From Luethyella okanaganae (GTDB lineage: Bacteria > Actinomycetota > Actinomycetes > Actinomycetales > Microbacteriaceae), in contig NZ_JBHSTP010000003.1 of assembly GCF_042660285.1 (NCBI RefSeq), forward strand, positions 186,001-250,000: a DNA stretch of 64,000 nt, in the 5' to 3' direction. The notes below the pieces were generated by a model. That model made no database searches, was not told the DNA's origin, and saw only the letters and a list, made by a program, of their open reading frames with translations. The stretch's first letter is position 1; every line of letters starts with the position of its first letter. This document shows positions 1-8,188 of the stretch, in pieces. The translations under genes and the position numbers were made by a program.

Positions 1-135
1 GCGGTGCACGACGGTCGCAAGCACATCCCGGTGTTCGTCACCGAGACCATGGTCGGGCACAAGCTCGGAGAGTTCGCGCCCACCCGCACCTTCCGTGGAC
101 ACGTGAAGGACGACAAGAAGGGCCGTCGCCGCTAA
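1..135 (+). CDS. rpsS: 30S ribosomal protein S19, C-terminal part
   Basis: The window opens inside this gene; the last 44 codons are present and end at a TAA. The visible residues (HDGRKHIPVFVTETMVGHKL, then a basic KDDKKGRRR tail) are the conserved C-terminal half of S19, which binds 16S rRNA in the small-subunit head with S13. It lies 25 nt upstream of rplV, the standard S10-operon order. The start is outside the window, so length and initiation cannot be judged. Confidence 0.95.
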   Translation, partial: AVHDGRKHIPVFVTETMVGHKLGEFAPTRTFRGHVKDDKKGRRR

Positions 136-160
136 GCGGTGACGTGAAGGAGGAGAAGAA

Positions 161-526
161 ATGGTGGAGTCGATCGCACGCGTGCGTCACATCCGCGTCA
201 CCCCCCAGAAGGCTCGTCGCGTCGTCAACCTGATCCGCGGCAAGCAGGCACAGGAGGCACTCGCCATCCTGAAGTTCGCACCACAGGGCGCGAGTGAGCC
301 GGTGTACAAGCTGGTCGCCTCCGCAATCGCCAACGCGCGAGTCAAAGCGGACGCCTCGAACACCTATCTGGACGAGCAGGACCTCTACGTGAGCCGAGCA
401 TTCGTCGACGAGGGCGCGACCCTCAAGCGTTTCCAGCCGCGTGCACAGGGCCGCGCTTTCCGAATCAACAAGCGCACCAGCCACATCACTGTTGTGCTCG
501 CCACTCCTGAGGAGGGTACGAAGTAA
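161..526 (+). CDS. rplV: 50S ribosomal protein L22
   Basis: 121 aa, close to the usual length. The VRHIRVTPQKARRVVNLIRG opening and the C-terminal hairpin region (PRAQGRAFRINKRTSHITVV) are the L22 signatures; the loop reaches into the exit tunnel and is where macrolide-related changes occur in other bacteria. An AGGAGGAG-like site lies just before the ATG. Its stop overlaps the rpsC ATG by one base (TAATG), implying translational coupling. Confidence 0.98.
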   Translation: MVESIARVRHIRVTPQKARRVVNLIRGKQAQEALAILKFAPQGASEPVYKLVASAIANARVKADASNTYLDEQDLYVSRAFVDEGATLKRFQPRAQGRAFRINKRTSHITVVLATPEEGTK

Positions 527-1278
527 TGGGTCAGAAAGTAAACCCCTACGGCTTCCGTCTCGGCATCACCACCGACCACGTGTCGCGGTGGTTCTCCGAC
601 AGCACCAAGCCGGGGCAGCGCTACAGCGACTACATCGCCGAGGACGTCAAGATCCGCCGGATGCTCGGCACCACGCTCGACCGCGCCGGTGTCTCCCGCA
701 TCGAGATCGAGCGCACACGTGACCGTGTCCGCGTCGACATCCACACCGCCCGACCTGGCATCGTGATCGGTCGTCGTGGTGCGGAGGCCGAACGCATCCG
801 TGCCGACCTCGAGAAGCTCACCGGCAAGCAGATCCAGCTGAACATCCTCGAGGTCAAGAACCCCGAGGCCGACGCTCAGCTCGTCGCGCAGGGCATTGCC
901 GAGCAGCTCTCCGCCCGCGTGGCTTTCCGCCGCGCGATGCGCAAGGGTCTGCAAGGCGCGCAGCGTGCCGGTGCCAAGGGCGTCCGCATCCAGGTATCCG
1001 GCCGTCTCGGCGGCGCAGAGATGAGCCGCTCGGAGTTCTACCGCGAAGGCCGTGTGCCCCTGCACACCCTGCGCGCGAACATCGACTACGGCTTCTACGA
1101 GGCCAAGACCACCTTCGGTCGCATCGGCGTGAAGGTTTGGATCTACAAGGGCGACATCACCAACAAGGAACTCGCTCGCGAGCAGGCGAACCAGAAGTCG
1201 TCGCGCCCCGAGCGGAGCGACCGACCCCGCCGCGCCCCGCGTGCCGAGGCGCCGGTTGCAGCAGGAGTTGAGGCATAA
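526..1278 (+). CDS. rpsC: 30S ribosomal protein S3
   Basis: 250 aa. The N-terminal MGQKVNPYGFRLG motif, a type-II KH domain with the GRRG loop at about residues 82-85, and the C-terminal S3 domain (about 120-205) are all visible. S3 sits at the mRNA entry site of the 30S subunit. The last 30-35 residues form a basic, Arg/Pro/Ala-rich tail. It is coupled to rplV by a one-base overlap and is followed by rplP after 2 nt. Confidence 0.98.
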   Translation: MGQKVNPYGFRLGITTDHVSRWFSDSTKPGQRYSDYIAEDVKIRRMLGTTLDRAGVSRIEIERTRDRVRVDIHTARPGIVIGRRGAEAERIRADLEKLTGKQIQLNILEVKNPEADAQLVAQGIAEQLSARVAFRRAMRKGLQGAQRAGAKGVRIQVSGRLGGAEMSRSEFYREGRVPLHTLRANIDYGFYEAKTTFGRIGVKVWIYKGDITNKELAREQANQKSSRPERSDRPRRAPRAEAPVAAGVEA

Positions 1279-1280
1279 CC

Positions 1281-1700
1281 ATGTTGATCCCACGTCGAGT
1301 CAAGCACCGTAAGCAGCACCACCCCGGCCGTAGCGGCCACGCCACCGGTGGTACCAAGGTCACCTTCGGTGAGTTCGGTATCCAGGCCCTGACCTCTGCT
1401 TATGTGACCAACCGTCAGATCGAGTCCGCTCGTATCGCGATGACGCGTCACATCAAGCGTGGCGGGAAGGTGTGGATCAACATCTACCCCGACCGTCCGC
1501 TCACGAAGAAGCCGGCCGAGACCCGCATGGGTTCCGGTAAGGGTTCGCCCGAGTGGTGGGTCGCCAACGTCAAGCCGGGTCGCGTTCTCTTCGAGGTCTC
1601 GGGCGTCAACGAGCAGCTCGCTCGTGAAGCCATGACCCGTGCAATTCACAAGCTGCCCCTCAAGGCACGCATCATCAAGCGCGAGGAGGGCGACGCATAA
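1281..1700 (+). CDS. rplP: 50S ribosomal protein L16
   Basis: 139 aa, normal for the family. It carries the L16 hallmark region with MGSGKGSPEWWVANVKPG, near the part that contacts the A-site tRNA and 23S rRNA. It starts 2 nt after rpsC and its last base is the first base of the rpmC ATG, so the three genes are tightly coupled. Confidence 0.98.
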   Translation: MLIPRRVKHRKQHHPGRSGHATGGTKVTFGEFGIQALTSAYVTNRQIESARIAMTRHIKRGGKVWINIYPDRPLTKKPAETRMGSGKGSPEWWVANVKPGRVLFEVSGVNEQLAREAMTRAIHKLPLKARIIKREEGDA

Positions 1701-2050
1701 TGGCGATCGGATCCAAGGAGCTCAGCCCCGTCGAGCTCGACACTTTCGAGGACGAGCGTCTCGTCGACGAGCTGAGGAAGGCCAAGGAAGAGCTGTTCAA
1801 CCTGCGATTCCAGTCCGCTACCGGCCAGCTCGAGAGCCACGGCCGCCTTCGTGCCGTCAAGCGCGACATCGCCCGCATCTACACGGTCATCCGTGAGCGC
1901 GAGCTGGGTATTCGTGCGACGCCCGCCCCGGTCGAGGTTCCCGCCAAGGCCGAGAAGAAGAGCGCGGCGAAGTCCGCCACCAAGAAGGCCAAGGCCGAGG
2001 AGTCCGTCACGGACGCCGCCGCCGAGGTCGCAGAGACGAAGGAGGCCTAG
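1700..2050 (+). CDS. rpmC: 50S ribosomal protein L29 with C-terminal extension
   Basis: 116 aa. Residues 1-71 are a standard two-helix L29 (ELFNLRFQSATGQLE, then the helix around RAVKRDIARIYTVIRERE), located near the tunnel exit where chaperones and SRP dock. Residues 72-116 are an added Lys/Ala/Glu-rich tail that starts basic and ends acidic; most L29 proteins stop near 65-80 aa. It overlaps rplP by one base and rpsQ follows after 2 nt. Confidence 0.97.
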   Translation: MAIGSKELSPVELDTFEDERLVDELRKAKEELFNLRFQSATGQLESHGRLRAVKRDIARIYTVIRERELGIRATPAPVEVPAKAEKKSAAKSATKKAKAEESVTDAAAEVAETKEA

Positions 2051-2052
2051 TC

Positions 2053-2394
2053 ATGGCAACCGCCCCCAAAGCGGCAAACACCGCGAAGGCCAGCGTCGAG
2101 ACCGGTCACGAGTCGGCTGCTCACGACGTCAAGGACGTCGCAGCCCGTGGCTACCGCAAGGTTCGTCGTGGCTACGTGACCAGCGACAAGATGGACAAGA
2201 CCATCGTCGTCGAGGTCGAAGACCGCGTGAAGCACCCGCTCTACGGCAAGGTCATCCGCCGCACCTCCAAGGTGAAGGCTCACGACGAGCTCAATACCGC
2301 GGGTATCGGCGACCTCGTTGTCATCAGCGAGACCCGTCCCCTGAGCGCATCCAAGCGGTGGCGCCTGGTCGAGATTCTCGAGAAGGCAAAGTAG
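2053..2394 (+). CDS. rpsQ: 30S ribosomal protein S17 with N-terminal extension
   Basis: 113 aa. The OB-fold core begins at about residue 33 (RGYRKVRRGYVTSDKMDKTI) and contains the conserved HPLYGKVIRRTSK stretch. S17 is a primary 16S rRNA binder. The first 30 residues are a low-complexity Ala/Lys/Glu extension absent from E. coli S17. No better internal start was seen, and the spacing to rpmC fits the annotated ATG. Confidence 0.97.
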   Translation: MATAPKAANTAKASVETGHESAAHDVKDVAARGYRKVRRGYVTSDKMDKTIVVEVEDRVKHPLYGKVIRRTSKVKAHDELNTAGIGDLVVISETRPLSASKRWRLVEILEKAK

Positions 2395-2427
2395 GCCTCG
2401 CGGCTTGCTTCGTAGAAGGAGTTAGAA

Positions 2428-2796
2428 GTGCTTCAGCAAGAATCACGGCTCAAGGTCGCAGACAACACCGGCGCCAAGGAGCTGCTCACCATTCGTGTGC
2501 TCGGTGGCTCCGGTCGTCGCTACGCCGGCCTCGGTGACGTCATCGTCGCCACGGTCAAGGATGCGATCCCCGGCGGCAACGTCAAGAAGGGCGATGTGGT
2601 CAAGGCCGTCATCGTCCGCACCAAGAAGCAGACCCGTCGTCCCGACGGTTCGTACATCAAGTTCGATGAGAACGCCGCAGTGATCCTGAAGAACGACGGT
2701 GACCCCCGCGGCACCCGCATCTTCGGACCAGTCGGTCGCGAGCTTCGCGACAAGAAGTTCATGAAGATCATCTCGCTGGCGCCGGAGGTTATCTAA
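2428..2796 (+). CDS. rplN: 50S ribosomal protein L14
   Basis: 122 aa, the exact usual length, beginning at a GTG preceded by GAAGGAG. The LQQESRLKVADNTGAKEL start and the C-terminal IFGPVGRELRDKKFMKIISL are invariant L14 features. L14 binds 23S rRNA at the subunit interface and the ribosomal silencing factor RsfS. First gene of the spc-type set, 33 nt after rpsQ with no clear terminator between them. Confidence 0.98.
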   Translation: MLQQESRLKVADNTGAKELLTIRVLGGSGRRYAGLGDVIVATVKDAIPGGNVKKGDVVKAVIVRTKKQTRRPDGSYIKFDENAAVILKNDGDPRGTRIFGPVGRELRDKKFMKIISLAPEVI

Positions 2797-2799
2797 GTC

Positions 2800-3159
2800 A
2801 TGGCCAACATCAAGAAGGGCGATCTCGTCCAGGTCATCAGCGGTCGCAGCCAGGCACGCGGTGGAGACCGCGGCAAGCAGGGTCGGGTCATCGAGGTCCA
2901 GGTCGAGAAGAACCGCGTCATCGTCGAGGGTGTCAACTTCGTCACCAAGCATGTGCGCGTCGGACAGACCCAGCGCGGCACCAAGACCGGCGGCATCGAG
3001 ACCCACGAGGCCCCGATCCACGTGTCGAACGTCGCCATCGTCGACCCGGAGACCAAGAAGCCGACGCGCGTCGGCTTCCGCAACGAGGAAGTAACCAAGG
3101 ACGGCGTCACCAAGACTGTCCGCGTGCGTTACGCCAAGAAGTCAGGTAAGGACCTGTAA
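2800..3159 (+). CDS. rplX: 50S ribosomal protein L24
   Basis: 119 aa, typical of actinobacteria. An N-terminal KOW motif (IKKGDLVQVISGRS and the GKQGRVIEV strand) is followed by the NFVTKHVRVGQTQ segment. L24 initiates 50S assembly. It starts 3 nt after rplN and its last base is the first base of the rplE ATG. Confidence 0.98.
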   Translation: MANIKKGDLVQVISGRSQARGGDRGKQGRVIEVQVEKNRVIVEGVNFVTKHVRVGQTQRGTKTGGIETHEAPIHVSNVAIVDPETKKPTRVGFRNEEVTKDGVTKTVRVRYAKKSGKDL

Positions 3160-3743
3160 TGACTGAAACTGCCGTGGGAACTGGCAAAATCCAGCCCCGC
3201 CTCAAGCAGAAGTACCAGGGCGAGATTCTCGCTGCGCTGAAGGACGAGCTCGGCTTCACCAACGTGCACCAGGTGCCCGGTCTGGTGAAGATCGTCGTGA
3301 ACATGGGGGTCGGCGAAGCCGCGCGCGATGGCAAGGTCATCGACGGCGCCGTTGCGGACCTCACCAAGATCACCGGTCAGAAGCCGCAGGTCACCAAGGC
3401 ACGCAAGTCGATCGCGCAGTTCAAGCTGCGCGAAGGCCAGCCCATCGGCGCGCACGTCACGCTGCGCGGCGACCGCATGTGGGAGTTCCTCGATCGTCTG
3501 CTCTCGCTGGCTCTTCCCCGCATCCGCGACTTCCGCGGCCTCTCGGACAAGCAGTTCGACGGCGCGGGCAACTACACCTTCGGTCTCACGGAGCAGGCGA
3601 TGTTCCACGAGATCGACCAGGACAAGATCGACCGCGTTCGCGGCATGGACATCACCGTGGTGACCACGGCCAAGAGCAACGACGAGGGCCGCGCGCTGCT
3701 CAAGCAGCTCGGCTTCCCGTTCCGCACGACCGAGAACCAGTAG
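3159..3743 (+). CDS. rplE: 50S ribosomal protein L5
   Basis: 194 aa. Conserved segments include KIVVNMGVGEA, ITGQKPQVTKARKSIAQFKLR and FDGAGNYTFGLTEQAMFHEI. L5 binds 5S rRNA and contacts P-site tRNA and S13. In many bacteria rpsN follows directly; here the next gene is rpsH after a 132-nt gap, too short for the usual 61-codon zinc-type S14. Confidence 0.98.
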   Translation: MTETAVGTGKIQPRLKQKYQGEILAALKDELGFTNVHQVPGLVKIVVNMGVGEAARDGKVIDGAVADLTKITGQKPQVTKARKSIAQFKLREGQPIGAHVTLRGDRMWEFLDRLLSLALPRIRDFRGLSDKQFDGAGNYTFGLTEQAMFHEIDQDKIDRVRGMDITVVTTAKSNDEGRALLKQLGFPFRTTENQ

Positions 3744-3749
3744 CACCTA

Positions 3750-3783
3750 CCGGATGTCCGGGGCTCAGGCGCAGGACATCCGG
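3750..3783 (+). terminator. Hairpin between rplE and rpsH (possible attenuator)
   Basis: A perfect 10-bp inverted repeat (arms 3750-3759 and 3774-3783, 14-nt loop) starts 6 nt after the rplE stop. There is no T-run, so it may slow transcription or set an RNA 3' end rather than terminate. Its first arm and loop share 15 identical bases (3751-3765) with the stem-loop after rplQ (13234-13248). Confidence 0.4.
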
Positions 3784-3875
3784 GAACCGGGACCAGACAT
3801 CCGTCCGGTCTCCAGCACCACAGGTCGGCCCCCTTGTAAAGGGTGTCGAAACCTGGTGAACGAAGGAAACACGAA

Positions 3876-4274
3876 ATGACGATGACAGATCCGGTCGCAG
3901 ACATGCTGACCAGACTGCGCAACGCTAACTCTGCGTACCACGACACCGTGTCCATGCCGCACAGCAAGCTCAAGTCGCACATTGCCGAGATCCTCAAGAA
4001 AGAGGGTTACATCGCGGGTTTCGAGGTCGCCGACGCCACCGTCGGACAGACCCTCACGCTGAACCTCAAGTTCGGGCCGAACCGTGAGCGTTCGATCGCC
4101 GGCATCAAGCGCGTCTCGAAGCCGGGTCTCCGCGTGTACGCGAAGTCCACTGAGATCCCCACGGTGCTCGGCGGCCTCGGCGTCGCCATCCTGTCCACCT
4201 CCAGCGGCCTCCTCACGGACCGTCAGGCAGAGAAGAAGGGCGTGGGTGGGGAAGTCCTCGCCTACGTGTGGTAG
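3876..4274 (+). CDS. rpsH: 30S ribosomal protein S8
   Basis: 132 aa from the ATG at 3876, which has a GAAGGA site 8 nt upstream; a longer in-frame reading from 3843 lacks family similarity and is rejected. The MTDPVADMLTRLRNAN start and the C-terminal GVGGEVLAYVW are diagnostic. S8 binds the central domain of 16S rRNA and in E. coli also represses spc mRNA. It follows a hairpin-containing gap where rpsN is missing. Confidence 0.97.
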   Translation: MTMTDPVADMLTRLRNANSAYHDTVSMPHSKLKSHIAEILKKEGYIAGFEVADATVGQTLTLNLKFGPNRERSIAGIKRVSKPGLRVYAKSTEIPTVLGGLGVAILSTSSGLLTDRQAEKKGVGGEVLAYVW

Positions 4275-4280
4275 CCGAAC

Positions 4281-4817
4281 ATGTCACGTATTGGTCGACT
4301 CCCCATTGAGATCCCCGCCGGCGTCACCGTGACGATCGACGGCCAGGATGTCACCGTCACCGGCCCGAAGGGCGAGCTCTCGCTCGTCGTCGCCGCCCCC
4401 ATCGAGGCCAAGGTCGAGGAGAACCAGGTTCTCGTCACCCGTCCGGATGATGAGCGCGACTCGCGTTCGCTGCACGGACTCACGCGTACGCTGATCGCCA
4501 ACCAGATCGTCGGCGTCACCCAGGGCTACTCCAAGGGCCTCGAGATTGTCGGCACCGGCTACCGCGTCGCCCAGAAGGGCAGCGCGGTCGAGTTCGCGCT
4601 CGGATTCTCGCACCCGGTCGTCGTCGATGCGCCCGCGGGCATCACCTTCACGGTCGAGGGCAACAATAAAGTCACCGTTGCCGGTATCGACAAGCAGGCC
4701 GTCGGCGAGGTTGCCGCCAACATCCGCAAGATCAAGAAGCCGGAGCCCTATAAGGGCAAGGGCATCCGCTACGCCGGCGAGGTTGTCCGTCGTAAGGCCG
4801 GAAAGGCTGGTAAGTAA
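4281..4817 (+). CDS. rplF: 50S ribosomal protein L6
   Basis: 178 aa. Two repeated L6 domains are visible; the C-terminal signature is PEPYKGKGIRYAGE. It binds 23S rRNA near the sarcin-ricin loop. 6 nt separate it from rpsH and 2 nt from rplR. Confidence 0.98.
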   Translation: MSRIGRLPIEIPAGVTVTIDGQDVTVTGPKGELSLVVAAPIEAKVEENQVLVTRPDDERDSRSLHGLTRTLIANQIVGVTQGYSKGLEIVGTGYRVAQKGSAVEFALGFSHPVVVDAPAGITFTVEGNNKVTVAGIDKQAVGEVAANIRKIKKPEPYKGKGIRYAGEVVRRKAGKAGK

Positions 4818-4819
4818 CC

Positions 4820-5191
4820 ATGGGTCTCGGAACCAGAGGCAAGAGCAAGTCGGCTGCGCGCACTCGTCGCCACACCCGGCTTCGCAAGAAGATCGAGGGC
4901 ACCGCGACCCGTCCGCGCCTCGTCGTCACCCGTTCGGCACGTCACGTCTTCGTGCAGGTCGTGGACGACAGCAAGGGCAACACCGTGGCCTCCGCGTCGA
5001 CCATGGAAGCAGAGCTGCGCGGCTTCGATGGCGACAAGACGGCGAAGGCTCGCAAGGTCGGCGAACTCGTCGCCGAGCGTGCCAAGCAGGCCGGCATCGA
5101 GGCCGTCGTATTTGACCGTGGAGGTAGCAAGTACGCGGGTCGCGTGGCTGCTATCGCCGAGGGAGCGCGAGAGGCAGGGCTGAACCTGTGA
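4820..5191 (+). CDS. rplR: 50S ribosomal protein L18
   Basis: 123 aa. The basic N-terminus (RHTRLRKKIEGTATRPRLVV) and the terminal FDRGGSKYAGRVAAIAEGAR segment are typical. L18 brings 5S rRNA into the 50S subunit together with L5. Its last codon overlaps the GTG start of rpsE by 4 nt. Confidence 0.98.
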   Translation: MGLGTRGKSKSAARTRRHTRLRKKIEGTATRPRLVVTRSARHVFVQVVDDSKGNTVASASTMEAELRGFDGDKTAKARKVGELVAERAKQAGIEAVVFDRGGSKYAGRVAAIAEGAREAGLNL

Positions 5192-5886
5192 GCGAGAACA
5201 TCATTAAGGAGCAAGAGGTGGCTGCAGAGGCGCCGGTGGAGACTGCTGCATCGACGGCTGGAGCGCAGAACGAGCCTCGCGAGGCACGTCGCGGCGGCCG
5301 TGAGCGCAACCCCAACCGTGATCGTGGCACCCGCGATGCCGAGAAGAGCCAGTTTCTGGAGCGCGTTGTGACCATCAACCGCGTTTCCAAGGTGGTCAAG
5401 GGCGGGCGTCGCTTCAGCTTCACCGCCCTCGTGGTCGTCGGAGACGGCAACGGACTCGTCGGCGTGGGCTACGGCAAGGCCCGTGAGGTGCCGACGGCCA
5501 TCTCGAAGGGTGTCGAGGAGGCGAAGAAGAACTTCTTCCGCGTGCCCCGTGTCGGCAGCACCATCCCGCACCCTGTGCAGGGCGAGGCCGCTGCTGGTGT
5601 CGTGCTGCTTCGTCCGGCCGCTGCCGGTACCGGCGTCATCGCCGGTGGCCCGGTGCGCGCCGTGCTCGAATGCGCCGGCATCCACGACGTCTTGAGCAAG
5701 TCGCTCGGTTCGTCGAACACCATCAACATCGTGCACGCAACGGTCGAGGCCCTGCAGCAGCTCGAGGAGCCTCGTGCCGTTGCCGCCCGTCGTGGCCTCG
5801 CCTACGATGAGGTCGCCCCGGCCCGTCTCCTGCGTGCCGAGGCCCAGGCGGCCGAGGCCGCAGCAGCGGCGAAGGCAGGTGCGTGA
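5188..5886 (+). CDS. rpsE: 30S ribosomal protein S5, extended
   Basis: 232 aa, starting at a GTG in a GTGA overlap with rplR. The dsRNA-binding-like domain begins near residue 55 (FLERVVTINRVSKVVKGGRR) and the second domain contains SLGSSNTINIVHAT. S5 is part of the mRNA entry helicase centre. About 50 N-terminal residues are an Ala/Glu/Arg-rich extension and the C-terminus is Ala-rich, making it longer than the 166-aa E. coli protein. Confidence 0.97.
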   Translation: MSENIIKEQEVAAEAPVETAASTAGAQNEPREARRGGRERNPNRDRGTRDAEKSQFLERVVTINRVSKVVKGGRRFSFTALVVVGDGNGLVGVGYGKAREVPTAISKGVEEAKKNFFRVPRVGSTIPHPVQGEAAAGVVLLRPAAAGTGVIAGGPVRAVLECAGIHDVLSKSLGSSNTINIVHATVEALQQLEEPRAVAARRGLAYDEVAPARLLRAEAQAAEAAAAAKAGA

Positions 5887-6071
5887 TGGCCGCGCGTCTC
5901 AAAGTGACACAGATCAAGTCCAAAGTTAGTGAGAAGCAGAACCAGCGCGACACGCTTCGCAGCCTGGGACTCAAGCGCATCGGTGACGTCGTGGTTCGTG
6001 AGGACAATCCTCAGAACCGTGGCTACGTCAGGACGGTCGCTCACCTGGTGAAGGTCGAGGAGATTGACTAA
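5886..6071 (+). CDS. rpmD: 50S ribosomal protein L30
   Basis: 61 aa from the ATG at 5886 that overlaps the rpsE TGA; an in-frame GTG one codon earlier is possible but less likely. Conserved features are LKVTQIKSKV, the TLRSLGLKRIG turn and the VRTVAHLVKVEE end. Its stop overlaps the rplO ATG by one base. Confidence 0.97.
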   Translation: MAARLKVTQIKSKVSEKQNQRDTLRSLGLKRIGDVVVREDNPQNRGYVRTVAHLVKVEEID

Positions 6072-6739
6072 TGGCTGAGGCCAAGGAAACTGCAGAGAAG
6101 GAAGCCGTCAAGGCTTCGGCCAAGAAGGCTGCCGCACAGGCGGCTACCGAGAAGGCTCCGGCCAAGGCGGCTACCGAGAAGGCTCCGGCCAAGGCGGCTA
6201 CCGAGAAGGCTCCGGCCAAGGCGGCTACCGAGAAGGCTCCGGCCAAGGCGGCTACCGTCAAGACCCCGGCCAAGAAGGCTGCCGAGCCGGAGGGGACCCG
6301 TGAGCAGGTGTTGAAGGTGCACCACCTTCGTCCGGCTCCCGGTGCCAAGAAGGCCCGCACGCGGGTCGGCCGCGGTGAGGGATCCAAAGGTAAGACCGCG
6401 GGTCGTGGAACCAAGGGGACCAAGGCGCGCTACCAGGTCAGGATCGGTTTCGAGGGCGGGCAGATGCCGCTGCACATGCGTACCCCGAAGCTTCGTGGGT
6501 TCAAGAACCCGTTCCGCGTGGAGTACCAGGTCGTCAACCTGGAGAAGCTCGCCGAACTCTATCCGGCGGGGGGCGATGTCACCATCGGCGACCTCGTCGC
6601 GAAGGGGGCCGTTCGCAAGAACGAGAAGGTCAAGGTTCTCGGCAATGGCGACATTGCGGTTAAGCTGAACGTTGCGGTCGACAAGGTCTCCGGTTCCGCC
6701 GAGCAGAAGATCGTCGCCGCAGGCGGGTCAGTCAAGTAG
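6071..6739 (+). CDS. rplO: 50S ribosomal protein L15 with repetitive N-terminal tail
   Basis: 222 aa against about 145-150 in most bacteria. The L15 domain starts near residue 79 (LKVHHLRPAPGAKKARTRVG) and includes the Gly-rich GEGSKGKTAGRGTKG segment that threads into 23S rRNA. Residues 1-78 are Lys/Ala/Glu/Pro-rich and contain perfect 9-residue repeats. L15 genes elsewhere usually begin with Met at the LKVHHL position, so the tail was added in frame. It overlaps rpmD by one base. Confidence 0.97.
   Translation: MAEAKETAEKEAVKASAKKAAAQAATEKAPAKAATEKAPAKAATEKAPAKAATEKAPAKAATVKTPAKKAAEPEGTREQVLKVHHLRPAPGAKKARTRVGRGEGSKGKTAGRGTKGTKARYQVRIGFEGGQMPLHMRTPKLRGFKNPFRVEYQVVNLEKLAELYPAGGDVTIGDLVAKGAVRKNEKVKVLGNGDIAVKLNVAVDKVSGSAEQKIVAAGGSVK
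6140..6274 (+). repeat. 27-nt tandem repeat inside rplO
   Basis: Four identical 27-nt units (6140-6166, 6167-6193, 6194-6220, 6221-6247) and one diverged unit (6248-6274) encode repeats of the type AATEKAPAK. Perfect identity at the DNA level suggests recent expansion by slippage or unequal recombination. The copy number is a multiple of three in length, so changes keep the frame. Confidence 0.95.
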
Positions 6740-6757
6740 TAGTACACATACTGTTGA

Positions 6758-6809
6758 TCGAGCCTGTCGAGACCTCGCGTATGATTCGTGAGGATCTCGA
6801 CAGGCTCGA
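6758..6809. repeat. Intergenic palindrome upstream of secY
   Basis: Perfect 15-bp inverted arms (6758-6772 and 6795-6809; core GAGCCTGTCGAG) separated by 22 nt between rplO and secY. There is no T-run. The arm sequence resembles short intergenic palindromes that I recall as frequent in Microbacteriaceae genomes, and an imperfect relative lies before rpoA (11409-11461). Confidence 0.7.
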
Positions 6810-6865
6810 GTCGCACTGTGTGCAGCAGACAGTGACTGATTCCTCACAGGAAAACAGGAGGCCTT

Positions 6866-8188
6866 GTGTTTAGCGCCATCGCGCGGATCTTCCGCACGCC
6901 GGATCTTCGGAAGAAGATCGGGTTCACCCTGGGTATCGTCGCCCTGTTCCGGTTGGGGTCGTTCATTCCCGCCCCGTTCGTGGACTTCGGCAAAGTGCAA
7001 GCCTGTCTTGCGGCCAATCAGGGAACCTCAGGCCTCTATGAGCTCGTCAACCTCTTCAGCGGTGGCGCCTTGCTCCAGCTGTCGATCTTCGCTCTGGGCA
7101 TCATGCCGTACATCACGGCATCGATCATCGTGCAGTTGCTGCGCGTGGTCATCCCTCACTTCGACACCCTCTACAAAGAAGGCCAGGCCGGCCAGGGCCG
7201 CCTGACCCAGTACACCCGCTATCTCACGATCGCCCTGGGCGTGTTGCAGTCGACGACGCTCATCACGGTCGCGCGCAGCGGTGCCCTGTTCGGCACATCC
7301 GCCAGTTCCGAGTGCTCGCAGCTCATCACGAACGACTCCTGGTACGCGATCATGCTCATGGTCGTCACGATGACTGCTGGAACCGGCCTCATCATGTGGA
7401 TGGGCGAGCTCATCACCGAGCGCGGCATCGGCAACGGCATGTCCCTGCTGATCTTCACCTCGATCGCCGCGCGTTTCCCCGTGTCGCTCTGGGCGATCTC
7501 GCAGGCCAAGGGACTCGATGTCTTTCTCATCGTCATCGCCATCGGCCTCCTCGTCGTGGGACTCGTGGTCTTCGTCGAACAGTCGCAGCGACGGATTCCC
7601 GTGCAGTACGCGAAACGCATGGTCGGGCGCCGCACTTACGGCGGCAACAACACGTACATCCCGATCAAGGTGAACATGGCAGGTGTCGTGCCTGTCATCT
7701 TCGCGTCGTCGCTGCTCTATCTGCCGGCATTGATCGCGCAGTTCAACCAACCAGCGGCCGGGCAGGAACCGGCGTCGTGGGTTGTCTGGATCACGAACTA
7801 TCTGACCAAGGGCGACCACCCGCTCTACATGCTGCTGTACTTCCTTCTCATCGTCGGGTTCACCTACTTCTACGTCGCGATCACCTTCAACCCCGAAGAG
7901 GTCGCCGACAACATGAAGAAGTACGGCGGCTTCATCCCCGGAATCCGCGCCGGACGTCCGACCGCAGAGTATCTCGACTACGTACTGACCCGGGTGACGC
8001 TCCCCGGCTCGATCTACCTAGGCCTGATAGCGCTCCTGCCTCTGATCGCGTTCTCAGCGGTCGGTGCCGACCAGAACTTCCCGTTCGGCGGCGCGTCCAT
8101 CCTGATCATCGTTGGTGTGGGTCTTGAGACGGTCAAGCAGATCGACTCTCAGCTGCAGCAGCGGCACTACGAAGGGCTGCTGCGATGA
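6866..8188 (+). CDS. secY: Protein translocase subunit SecY
   Basis: 440 aa starting at GTG after an AGGAGG site. About ten hydrophobic segments; the FSRIFRTPDLRKKIGFTL-like start, the NGMSLLIF region and the FNPEEVADNMKKYGGFIPGI loop are SecY signatures. It forms the protein-conducting channel of the plasma membrane with SecE and SecG. It is separated from rplO by 126 nt holding a palindrome and coupled to adk through an ATGA overlap. Confidence 0.98.
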   Translation: MFSAIARIFRTPDLRKKIGFTLGIVALFRLGSFIPAPFVDFGKVQACLAANQGTSGLYELVNLFSGGALLQLSIFALGIMPYITASIIVQLLRVVIPHFDTLYKEGQAGQGRLTQYTRYLTIALGVLQSTTLITVARSGALFGTSASSECSQLITNDSWYAIMLMVVTMTAGTGLIMWMGELITERGIGNGMSLLIFTSIAARFPVSLWAISQAKGLDVFLIVIAIGLLVVGLVVFVEQSQRRIPVQYAKRMVGRRTYGGNNTYIPIKVNMAGVVPVIFASSLLYLPALIAQFNQPAAGQEPASWVVWITNYLTKGDHPLYMLLYFLLIVGFTYFYVAITFNPEEVADNMKKYGGFIPGIRAGRPTAEYLDYVLTRVTLPGSIYLGLIALLPLIAFSAVGADQNFPFGGASILIIVGVGLETVKQIDSQLQQRHYEGLLR

